Origin: Candidatus Avispirillum faecium
GTDB taxonomy: Bacteria; Bacillota; Clostridia; Oscillospirales; CAG-272
Length of the DNA: 51,428 bases
NCBI GenBank assembly: GCA_904396155.1
Contig: CAJFOI010000013.1
Coordinates: 1-51,428 of the forward strand
Direction of reading: 5' to 3'
Part shown: positions 10,148 through 17,559 of the stretch, in pieces
Layout: each line of letters starts with the position of its first letter
How positions within the stretch are numbered: the stretch's first letter is position 1
Program-made: the position numbers and the translations under genes
Notes under the pieces: model-generated
What the model was told of the DNA's origin: nothing
Seen by the model: only the letters and a program-made list of their open reading frames with translations
Databases searched by the model: none

Positions 10148-10885
10148 ATGGGATTGTGGGAAATACTCAAAGGGGAACAGCCTGGGCTGATCAAGACAAT
10201 TTTGAATTATGAAAACGTAGGACAGTTTGGGGAATTTCTGATTGAATTTGCATTGACGAATAACAATCTTTCAGGAGACTTTGTTGTTTTTAAGAATATT
10301 TATATCCCGGCAGGAAATAAGACAAGTGAAATTGATCTGCTGATGCTTCATGAAAAGGGTATTTTTGTTTTTGAAAGCAAGAATTACAGTGGGTGGATTT
10401 TTGGTGGCGCCGACCAATTAACTTGGACACAAGTATTGCCGCAAGGCATAAAGAATAAATTTTATAATCCAATTCGACAAAACCGTACGCATATAAATGC
10501 TTTGGTGGAGATCTTAGGAAAGCCAGCATCTGCATTTATCTCGTATATTGTATTTTCGGAACGATGTACTTTGAAACAAGTGCCTGATGACGTAGAAAAT
10601 ACTATCATTGTTCGCCGTCCTGATATGCTAAAAAAACTGCGATTACAGCTAAAAGGCGGTCTTATAAAATATACGCAGGATGAGATTCAGACGATGTCAA
10701 GGATATTGAAACCATTTACAAATAAAAGTACTGTAGAAAAACAGCAGCATATTGAGGACATAAAGACAAAGTGCCCCATCTGTGGAAATAAACTTGTACT
10801 GCGCAAAGGAAAATACGGACAGTTTTGGGGATGCAGCGCCTATCCGAAATGTAAATTTACACATTCGGACAAGAATGAACTTTAA
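10148..10885 (+). CDS. NERD-domain protein with topoisomerase-type zinc finger
   Basis: Read from ATG 10148, preceded by AAGGAG at 10135-10140; the frame stays open back to 10019 but that stretch contains the tRNA terminator. The 245-residue protein has a NERD (nuclease-related) domain at about 15-140 with the E...EIDLLMLHEKGIFVFESKN pattern resembling the D/ExK core of nucleases. The C-terminal C4 finger is CPICGNKLVLRKG...FWGCSAYPKCKF, as in the DNA-binding tail of topoisomerase I. A DNA-processing role is inferred; the biological job of such proteins is not settled. Base composition is clearly more AT-rich than in neighbouring genes and it sits right after a tRNA, both compatible with transfer. 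Confidence 0.85.
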   Translation: MGLWEILKGEQPGLIKTILNYENVGQFGEFLIEFALTNNNLSGDFVVFKNIYIPAGNKTSEIDLLMLHEKGIFVFESKNYSGWIFGGADQLTWTQVLPQGIKNKFYNPIRQNRTHINALVEILGKPASAFISYIVFSERCTLKQVPDDVENTIIVRRPDMLKKLRLQLKGGLIKYTQDEIQTMSRILKPFTNKSTVEKQQHIEDIKTKCPICGNKLVLRKGKYGQFWGCSAYPKCKFTHSDKNEL

Positions 10886-10907
10886 GTTATATTTGAGTAA
10901 GAGAGAC

Positions 10908-10939
10908 AAAAAACAGGCTTCCGTAAAGCCTGTTTTTTT
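10908..10939. terminator. Bidirectional terminator between the NERD gene and recG
   Basis: Stem AAACAGGCTT / AAGCCTGTTT with loop CCGTA, flanked by A-rich sequence on the left and TTTTT on the right, so it suits both the plus-strand NERD gene and the end of the minus-strand recG operon. Confidence 0.85.
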
Positions 10940-10944
10940 ATCGG

Positions 10945-13146
10945 TCAACTGATGGTATGAAAGGAGTGCCGTATCGTATCGGAAATATAGGTACCCAGCA
11001 AACGGTTTTCCGGCAGAGACAGATCCGGGTCCCGGGCAATGAGCCGGCCGGCGGACTGCACTGCATCGGAAATCAGGTCCGTATCGTTCCATCCGGCGGA
11101 AAATAGAAAGGCGGGACCTCCGTGCTGGCGGAAGGTGCCTTCCGCTTCCGAGGCAAAGAAATCCCCCGGCCCCCGCAAAAGCAGATCTTCTTCTGCGATT
11201 TGAAATCCATCATTTGTACGGCACATGACGGCCAATCGCTGCCGGGAAGCTTCTGTTATGGCATTGGATACCAACACACAGTAGGATTTTGCCTTTCCGC
11301 GCCCCACACGGCCGCGGAGCTGGTGCAGCTGGGACAGACCGAATCGCTCCGCATTTTCAATGATCATCAGTGTGGCCTGGGGAACATTGACGCCTACCTC
11401 GATCACAGTCGTGCAAACCAGTACGTCCGTTTCTCCTTTGTAAAAGGCATCCATGGCCTGTTCTTTTTCCGCGGCTTTCATTTTTCCGTGGACCAGGCCC
11501 ACTGCAAGGTCCGGCAGTACGGACTGGAGAAAGGCAGCGTGCTCTGTGGCGGATTTCAAGGGAAGGGATTCCTCCGCTGTGTCGGCAAAAAAGTCGATGT
11601 CGGCCAACTCTTCTGTATCTTCCGCAGTCTTTTTTGCCTTTTGTTTTTCTTCAATGGCAGGGCATACCACATAAGTCTGGTGCCCTTCCTCTTTTTGCTT
11701 TCGAATAAACCCTGTCAGCCGATCCCGGTAACTTTCATCTACGGCAAAGGTGGAGACCTTTTGGCGTCCGGGCGGCATTTCATCCAGACGGGAAATGTCC
11801 AAATCTCCGAAAAGGACGAGAGAGAGGGTGCGGGGGATCGGTGTCGCGCTCATTACCAGCATGTGTGCTTGCTCCGCTTTTTCCCGCAGCAATGCCCGCT
11901 GGTTTACGCCGAAGCGATGCTGCTCATCGGTAATAACCAGTCCCAGCGCAGAAAAGGAAACGGTGTCGGACAAAAGCGCATGTGTTCCGATGACAAGATC
12001 GATCCGTTCCGCTTTGTTCTCGGAGGCAAGTGCGGCATGGATTTTCCGCTTTTTTGTGGCGGGGATCGAACCGGTAAGCAGGGCACTTCGATATCCCAGA
12101 CTTTCAAAAAGGGGAGAAAGCTCGCTGTAATGCTGCTGCGCCAGAATTTCTGTGGGTGCCATGAATGCACACTGGTACCCGTTTTGCAGGGCAATGTACG
12201 CGGCGCAGGCGGCCACTGCCGTTTTCCCGGAGCCCACGTCGCCGCACAGAATGCGGCACATGGGAGATCCGGACGCAAGGTCTGCGGCGATCTCTCTGAC
12301 GGAGCGCTCCTGCGCACTGGTAAGACAGTAAGGGAGTTGATCCAGAAGCGGTGCCAGCACGTGCCTGGAAAAGCGAGGGGCAGATCCTCTTTTTTTTCCG
12401 ATTTTGATTGCTGCCATGGCAGCGGCGGCGCAAAACAGCTCATCAAAGGCAAACCGCCGCCGGGCGCTTTCCAGCGCCTCCCGGTCTTCTGGAAAGTGGA
12501 TGTTTGTGAGAGCATAGCGCAAAAGGCACAGATGGTTGCCCTGCAGTATTTCCGGCGGAAGATGGTCTGTGATTTGAGAGGCGACTGCCTGCAGTGCTTC
12601 CCGGATCAGGGTGGCAAGATACTTTTGCGTGAGCCCGGCACACAGAGGATATACCGGTACAATGGGAGCGAGTTTTGCTTCTTCTGTCCACGCCTCGTGG
12701 ATGGGAGAGGCCAGCTTCAGAGTGCCTTTGTCCAGCACAGGCCTTCCCCAGAAGCGAAAGGTGGAACCGGTGTGGAAAACATCCCGCAGGTAGGGCTGAT
12801 TGAAAAAGGTTATCTCGCAGACGCCTGTTTCGTCAAAAGCGCGGAATCGAAGGATACTCATGCCGCGTCGGATCATTTTATAATACGGTTCCGCTGCTAC
12901 CGTCAGGAGAAACGCGCAGGGCGGCGCCGATTGCTTTTCCCCGGCGCCGCCCGTTTTTGTTTTGTCCTGATTGCAGAGCGCAGCAGCTTCCAGAATGGTC
13001 TTGACATCTCCCCTGTTTTGGTAGGCTCTGGGGTAGTGATGGATCAGATCGTTTACTGTTACAATCCCTGCTGAGGCCAGGGAAGCAGCTTTTGCAGGCC
13101 CCACGCCGCGCAGTGCACTGACGGGGCTGTTTACAGTAATCGTCAA
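10945..13146 (-). CDS. recG: ATP-dependent DNA helicase RecG
   Basis: A 733-residue branch-migration helicase that rescues stalled replication forks and processes Holliday-type junctions. An N-terminal wedge/OB domain (about 1-250) is followed by the helicase core: Walker A GDVGSGKT at 302-309, motif II DEQH (VITDEQHRFGV), motif III SATPIPRTL, and motif VI QLRGRVGRG. The start is a TTG with AGGAGGGG upstream; no ATG fits as well. It is the last gene of the ftsK-recG operon, 29 bases after mltG. Confidence 0.96.
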   Translation of the reverse strand: MTITVNSPVSALRGVGPAKAASLASAGIVTVNDLIHHYPRAYQNRGDVKTILEAAALCNQDKTKTGGAGEKQSAPPCAFLLTVAAEPYYKMIRRGMSILRFRAFDETGVCEITFFNQPYLRDVFHTGSTFRFWGRPVLDKGTLKLASPIHEAWTEEAKLAPIVPVYPLCAGLTQKYLATLIREALQAVASQITDHLPPEILQGNHLCLLRYALTNIHFPEDREALESARRRFAFDELFCAAAAMAAIKIGKKRGSAPRFSRHVLAPLLDQLPYCLTSAQERSVREIAADLASGSPMCRILCGDVGSGKTAVAACAAYIALQNGYQCAFMAPTEILAQQHYSELSPLFESLGYRSALLTGSIPATKKRKIHAALASENKAERIDLVIGTHALLSDTVSFSALGLVITDEQHRFGVNQRALLREKAEQAHMLVMSATPIPRTLSLVLFGDLDISRLDEMPPGRQKVSTFAVDESYRDRLTGFIRKQKEEGHQTYVVCPAIEEKQKAKKTAEDTEELADIDFFADTAEESLPLKSATEHAAFLQSVLPDLAVGLVHGKMKAAEKEQAMDAFYKGETDVLVCTTVIEVGVNVPQATLMIIENAERFGLSQLHQLRGRVGRGKAKSYCVLVSNAITEASRQRLAVMCRTNDGFQIAEEDLLLRGPGDFFASEAEGTFRQHGGPAFLFSAGWNDTDLISDAVQSAGRLIARDPDLSLPENRLLGTYISDTIRHSFHTIS

Positions 13147-13175
13147 AGTGCTTCCCCTCCTTTTTTTCTGCTGTG

Positions 13176-14762
13176 TTAATTTGTTTGCTGCTCATTCATC
13201 TCCAAAACTTTTTGGATATTCCTCTGATGCTCCACAAGGGTAGAAGCATAAAGCGTCGTACCGTTGTTTGCGGAGATGAAGTAGTAGTAATTGGATTCCA
13301 TCGGATACAGCGCATAACGAATGGCGCTCGCACTGGGATTGGAAATGGGTCCCGGCGGCAGTCCGTCATACAGATACGTGTTATAGGGACTGTCTGTGGT
13401 ATCCAACTGCTCCGATGTGACAGTCCCGGGCCGTTCTCCGGTCATCATTTGCAGGGCATAAACGACAGTGGCGTCGCTCTGCAACTTGGGATAGCTGCTC
13501 GCGTGACTGAGACGGTTGTGAAACACCGATGACACCTTTCTATAGTCATCTGCCGTGCCGGCTTCCTTTTCGATCAGCGAGGCAATAGATAAAATATCAT
13601 CTACCGAATATCCCAGCTCGGCGGCGCGGGCTCGGTAATCGTCTACAAACACCTGATCAAATCTGGCCAGGAGCTTGTCGATGACGACTTCTTCACTGGA
13701 GTTATTATAGAATTCGTAAGTGTCCGGGAACAGATATCCATCCAGACGGTAATATCTGCCTTCCGGGATGCCATCTGCTTCCAATTCATCTACAAACCAA
13801 TAGTCAAAGTCGTAGTTGTTGATGACGTCCACATACGCATCCCGTTCTCCGATCCCGTATGACACCATCAAATCGATGATTTCGTCTGTGGTATATCCCT
13901 CGGGGATGGTGATCCAGCTGGTACCTTCCGCTGCTTTGGGTTTGAATGCGCTGCGCAGTTTATCATAGCTCATGGAAGGGGAAACGGTGTAGTCTCCTGC
14001 CAGAAATTCTCCCGATTCTTTTTTGATGGAGCAGTACAGCTGAAACACGTTGGGATAGGATATGATCCCGTTGTCATAGAGAATCGTTGCAATATCCTGG
14101 GTGGTTGCGTCCTCCGGAATCGTGATATCTACCTCTTCATCACTTTTGACAAAGGCGAAGATGTCATTTCCCACACGGATGATGAATATGGAGAGAAAAA
14201 CGGCCACTACCAGAACCAGCACGATATAGGTGATGGCCTTTACAGAGTTTGCCATCATATCTGCTCCAAGTCTGGAAAGCCCGCTCTTTTTGTCTTTTGC
14301 GTCCGAAGTGGGGTGGGGCTGAGAAGGCGCAGGTGCGCCTGCATTTTCTGCAGCTCTGCGTCCGGCATAAGCTGGTGTGTCTCCCTGGTGCGGTGCTGCC
14401 TTTAACGGAGAGGAAACAGGGACGGCCTTTTGCTTTACTGAGATTTCCGGTGCGGGTTTGTGTACCGGCGCGGCTGTCGCCGGGTTGCCGGCAGTACGAA
14501 TCTTCACAGTGGGCGCCGTGCTGGGATCTGTGGCACTATTTGCCTTTCCGTTATCCTGTCCGCCGCTTCTCCGGTTTGCATAGGCGGGAGCATGTTCCTG
14601 TGCTGTGGGCTTTGCCGTATATACACGGGGTGCAGCTCCTGCCGGTCTTTGCCCAGGGGTGGACTTGGGGGGAGGAGCGGATGCCGCCCGCTTTTTTTGA
14701 AAGAGCTTTTCATTATCTTCTCCCAGATGATTTTCCGGGCCCTGATCTGGAGTATTGTACAT
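13176..14762 (-). CDS. mltG: Endolytic murein transglycosylase MltG
   Basis: A 528-residue membrane protein that cuts nascent glycan strands and so ends their synthesis. Residues 1-165 are a cytoplasmic, Pro/Ala/Lys-rich low-complexity tail, much longer than in E. coli. One membrane helix (about 173-197) is followed by a LysM-like part and the YceG catalytic domain with the expected catalytic glutamate E398 in ASLIEKEAG and the VFHNRL motif. GAGG stands 6 bases before the ATG. It lies between the CPBP protease and recG; mltG next to DNA-metabolism genes is common in Firmicutes. Confidence 0.93.
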   Translation of the reverse strand: MYNTPDQGPENHLGEDNEKLFQKKRAASAPPPKSTPGQRPAGAAPRVYTAKPTAQEHAPAYANRRSGGQDNGKANSATDPSTAPTVKIRTAGNPATAAPVHKPAPEISVKQKAVPVSSPLKAAPHQGDTPAYAGRRAAENAGAPAPSQPHPTSDAKDKKSGLSRLGADMMANSVKAITYIVLVLVVAVFLSIFIIRVGNDIFAFVKSDEEVDITIPEDATTQDIATILYDNGIISYPNVFQLYCSIKKESGEFLAGDYTVSPSMSYDKLRSAFKPKAAEGTSWITIPEGYTTDEIIDLMVSYGIGERDAYVDVINNYDFDYWFVDELEADGIPEGRYYRLDGYLFPDTYEFYNNSSEEVVIDKLLARFDQVFVDDYRARAAELGYSVDDILSIASLIEKEAGTADDYRKVSSVFHNRLSHASSYPKLQSDATVVYALQMMTGERPGTVTSEQLDTTDSPYNTYLYDGLPPGPISNPSASAIRYALYPMESNYYYFISANNGTTLYASTLVEHQRNIQKVLEMNEQQTN

Positions 14763-14778
14763 CGATTACCTCGTTTCT

Positions 14779-14798
14779 CCTGCCGGCTTTCCGGCAGG
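14779..14798 (-). repeat. Intercistronic hairpin between the CPBP gene and mltG
   Basis: Perfect 8-bp GC-rich inverted repeat CCTGCCGG / CCGGCAGG with a 4-base loop, in the only sizeable gap (52 bases) inside the downstream half of the ftsK-recG operon. No T-tract follows in the direction of transcription, so an mRNA-stability or processing element is more likely than a terminator. Confidence 0.5.
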
Positions 14799-14814
14799 CA
14801 GTATACCGTGACCG

Positions 14815-15720
14815 TTACAGAAATACGGTAAGAATAATGGAAAAAACGGCAAACAAAAGAAATGTGGGAGAGAGAAATGCCTGCGCCGGCAGGGAAAGCT
14901 CTCCGGCTTTTCTTTTACGAATCAAGGGAGATGGGCGGTTCATGACGCCGTATCCGTAATACAGCTTTTCTGCTCTGCTGAAAAACAGGATTGCAAATAC
15001 AAGGGTGGACACGCCGATCAGGAAAGCCAGTAAGATCAATCCGCCGCTGTGCTTGCCTGCAATGCGGTAGAGATAGGTTTCAAAAAATAGTACAAATGCA
15101 TTGTTCGCTCCGTGGATCAGAATAGGAGGTACAAGGGAACGGGTGGCACCTGCTGTTAGTGAGAGGACGACTCCCATAAAAAAATAGATCGGCAGACGGA
15201 CGAAGCTGAAATGGAGCAGACCGAAACAAAGAGAACTGATAATCACTGCCACGCCCGCGCCGTAAGAGGAGTACTCTGCCGACAGGATGCCCCGGAAAAG
15301 AAATTCTTCCAGCAAGGCAGGAAGCAGAGCAAAGGTGATCAAAAGATACAGCCGGCTGCCCTCTGTCGCGCGCAGTGTGCCTCCCATTGCAGAGGAGACA
15401 AAGGCGTCAGGGAAAAAATGATACAGGAGAAAACTCAGCGCGATGCTGCCGCATGTCATAAACAAAAACGCCCAAATGGTGATGGTCACGTGACGGGTCT
15501 GCATCATGCGAAGTCGCAGCTCCTTGCTGTAGCTTCCTCCACGCAGGATACAGAAAAATGCGGCGGGGACGCCCAGAATGATCAGCTCCAGTACCATAAT
15601 CGTAAGGTACACATTGGTGTTTTTGGATATGGCCTCTATGTCGATGAGGTTTGCGCCGCAGAGCAGGGCGCCGATGACAATCAGCAGCGCTGGTGCGGCG
15701 TGTATTCCTTTGATTTTCAC
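14815..15720 (-). CDS. CPBP-family intramembrane glutamic endopeptidase
   Basis: A 301-residue protein with about eight membrane segments. The CPBP/Abi (Rce1-like) motifs are all present: EEFLFRG (paired Glu and Arg), a following LLHFSF with the conserved His, and HGANNAF. Such proteases act within the membrane; bacterial substrates are mostly unknown, with roles reported in bacteriocin immunity and protein processing. The start overlaps the previous gene by four bases (ATGA). The short Arg/Lys-rich segment after the last loop is cytoplasmic by charge. Confidence 0.88.
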   Translation of the reverse strand: MKIKGIHAAPALLIVIGALLCGANLIDIEAISKNTNVYLTIMVLELIILGVPAAFFCILRGGSYSKELRLRMMQTRHVTITIWAFLFMTCGSIALSFLLYHFFPDAFVSSAMGGTLRATEGSRLYLLITFALLPALLEEFLFRGILSAEYSSYGAGVAVIISSLCFGLLHFSFVRLPIYFFMGVVLSLTAGATRSLVPPILIHGANNAFVLFFETYLYRIAGKHSGGLILLAFLIGVSTLVFAILFFSRAEKLYYGYGVMNRPSPLIRKRKAGELSLPAQAFLSPTFLLFAVFSIILTVFL

Positions 15721-16316
15721 CGGGGGACCCTCACATTTTTTTCGGTCAGCAGGATGTCACACCGGATGTCAAACCGCCCTTTGGGAACTTCAGGGATAAT
15801 ATAATCACTGTAAACCACGCCGATGCGGCATCCGTGAAACGCAGAAAGATATCGGTCGTAAAATCCTTTGCCGTAGCCCAGGCGATACCCCCGCCGATCA
15901 TAGACGAGTCCGGGGATAAAGCATACGGCGCCGTGAGAATAGGCTGACTGGTCGTAAATAGGCAGATGTGCCGCCGGTTCCCGGATCCCGTAGGTGGAGA
16001 TGGAAAGATCCTCCAGCGACTGGATAAAGTGGTATTCCATACTTTTGTTTTCCGGATCGCACCGGGGAAAGGCTACTTTTTTCCCTTTTTGCAAAGCGGC
16101 CTCGGCGATGGGGAGGACATCGATTTCTTCCTCCATGGGTGCATACAAAAGAACGACGTCTGCGTAGCGAAAACTGACCAGCGCCAGGGCGCTCTGACAG
16201 ATCGCAGCGTCCCGCCGTGCCCGTTCCTCTGCCGGGATGTCGGCCCGCAGCGCCTTGTATTGCTGGCGCAGCCGGTCCTTTTTTTCTTTTAAGGGATTGA
16301 TGGGAGGTGTGTTCAT
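15717..16316 (-). CDS. 5-formyltetrahydrofolate cyclo-ligase
   Basis: A 199-residue soluble enzyme converting 5-formyl-THF to 5,10-methenyl-THF with ATP, which recycles an inhibitory folate storage form. Family signatures: the basic N-terminal helix KEKKDRLRQQYKALR, the EEEIDVLP segment near residue 64, and the C-terminal nucleotide-binding loop RLGYGKGFYDRYL. It overlaps both neighbours by four bases, so it is translated within the operon. Confidence 0.93.
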   Translation of the reverse strand: MNTPPINPLKEKKDRLRQQYKALRADIPAEERARRDAAICQSALALVSFRYADVVLLYAPMEEEIDVLPIAEAALQKGKKVAFPRCDPENKSMEYHFIQSLEDLSISTYGIREPAAHLPIYDQSAYSHGAVCFIPGLVYDRRGYRLGYGKGFYDRYLSAFHGCRIGVVYSDYIIPEVPKGRFDIRCDILLTEKNVRVPR

Positions 16317-16855
16317 GGGGTGATCGCCTCGCGTACTGCCTTTGCTGTATCCTCGCCCCGCAGAGCCCGGATCAGCGCAAGGGAAAATTCTGTGGCGTAT
16401 CCGGCCCCTTTGGCGGTGATGATTGCTTGATCTGTTACAACGCCACGCTGCTCAATCACCGCACCCAACAGGTCCTTTTCAAAGCCGGGATAGCAGACCG
16501 CGTGCTTTCCCTGAAGCAACCCCCGCTTGCCCAGAATCATAGGCGCGGCACAGATGGCGGCCATATAGGAACCTTCTGCTGCCGCAAAGGAAAGGATCGC
16601 ATCTACGGCGGGGCTGGCATCCAGATTCTTTGCGCCGGGCATTCCTCCCGGCAACACGACCATTTCCAGATTTTCCGGTTTCTCCGGCAGATCACTGTCG
16701 ATGATATCCGCCGTCACAGGGATTTTGTGCGCGCCGTATACCACCTTTTTTCCGACGCCTACAGTGGTGACAGGGACAGAAGCCCGGCGCAGCAGATCCA
16801 CTGGCGTGAGCGCCTCGATTTCTTCAAACCCTTCTGCTAAAAACAAATATACCAT
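16313..16855 (-). CDS. DJ-1/PfpI-family protein
   Basis: A 180-residue flavodoxin-like protein of the DJ-1/YajL/ThiJ group. Visible features are the N-terminal FLAEGFEEIEALTPVDLLRRA, where the conserved Glu sits in the active site, and the nucleophile-elbow cysteine in AAICAAPMIL. Members act as deglycases, glyoxalases or redox-sensitive chaperones; which applies here is unknown. It lies 24 bases after the dTMP kinase-like gene and overlaps the next gene by 4 bases. Confidence 0.9.
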   Translation of the reverse strand: MVYLFLAEGFEEIEALTPVDLLRRASVPVTTVGVGKKVVYGAHKIPVTADIIDSDLPEKPENLEMVVLPGGMPGAKNLDASPAVDAILSFAAAEGSYMAAICAAPMILGKRGLLQGKHAVCYPGFEKDLLGAVIEQRGVVTDQAIITAKGAGYATEFSLALIRALRGEDTAKAVREAITP

Positions 16856-16879
16856 ATAAATGCCTCGTTTTTCGTTGTA

Positions 16880-17539
16880 TTACAGACTTAGGGCGGAGAC
16901 CATTTTTTCCAGGATCTCCTCTTTGGAAAGCTGTACGCCGCCGGGCGCGCAGTCAATCACATGCCAGCCGCCCTTTTCGGCGGCGTATTGCGCCGCGGTG
17001 TGACAGCGGATTAAATAATCTGTATCCAGTTCGTGAATGTCCATTTTTGCGCCCGTTTCCCGGGATCGTTTTTCCACACATGCCGACGAAACGGAAGGAT
17101 CCATGGAAAGGAGGACGACGTCATCCGGTGCGGGCAGCCCCAGTTTTGTGTACTCGAAATCATATAGCCAGGAAAGAAAATCCTCCCACCGTTCCCGGGA
17201 CAGCTTTGCCAGTTGATGATAGGCATTGGCGGTGGTGTATCGCGTGGTTACGAGCATCATGTCCGGCCGCAGATAATCTCTGCGCCAGTCTGTGGTATAA
17301 CTGACGTACCGGTCTGCGGCATAAAACATCGATGCTGCATATCCGTTGATATCGTCCGGGTCCTGCCCCAGCATTCCGCTCAGGTACATTTCCACCAATG
17401 CACAGCTCTGCTTGCCGTAGTTGGGAAAGCTCAGGGGCCGCACCGAAACTCCCCGGCCCTTCAAATACTGGGTCAGAAGATTTCCCTGAGTCGTCTTTCC
17501 GGAGCCGTCCAATCCTTCGATCACAATCATTCTGCCCAT
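16880..17539 (-). CDS. dTMP kinase-like deoxynucleoside monophosphate kinase
   Basis: A 219-residue P-loop kinase. Walker A is GLDGSGKTT at residues 9-17, the DR motif reads FYAADRYVSY, and there is a C-terminal lid region. It would phosphorylate dTMP to dTDP for DNA synthesis. It resembles the second, FtsK-linked thymidylate kinase found in Clostridia rather than the copy usually next to holB, so a specialised or redundant role is possible. It follows ftsK by 20 bases. Confidence 0.88.
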   Translation of the reverse strand: MGRMIVIEGLDGSGKTTQGNLLTQYLKGRGVSVRPLSFPNYGKQSCALVEMYLSGMLGQDPDDINGYAASMFYAADRYVSYTTDWRRDYLRPDMMLVTTRYTTANAYHQLAKLSRERWEDFLSWLYDFEYTKLGLPAPDDVVLLSMDPSVSSACVEKRSRETGAKMDIHELDTDYLIRCHTAAQYAAEKGGWHVIDCAPGGVQLSKEEILEKMVSALSL

Positions 17540-17559
17540 CCGCTTTTCTCCTTAGTGTA

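Noticed and set aside
11122-13074. 650-codon plus-strand open frame opposite recG
   Set aside because: Antisense to a fully conserved recG; composition is Gly/Cys/Phe/Arg rich and it has no ribosome site.
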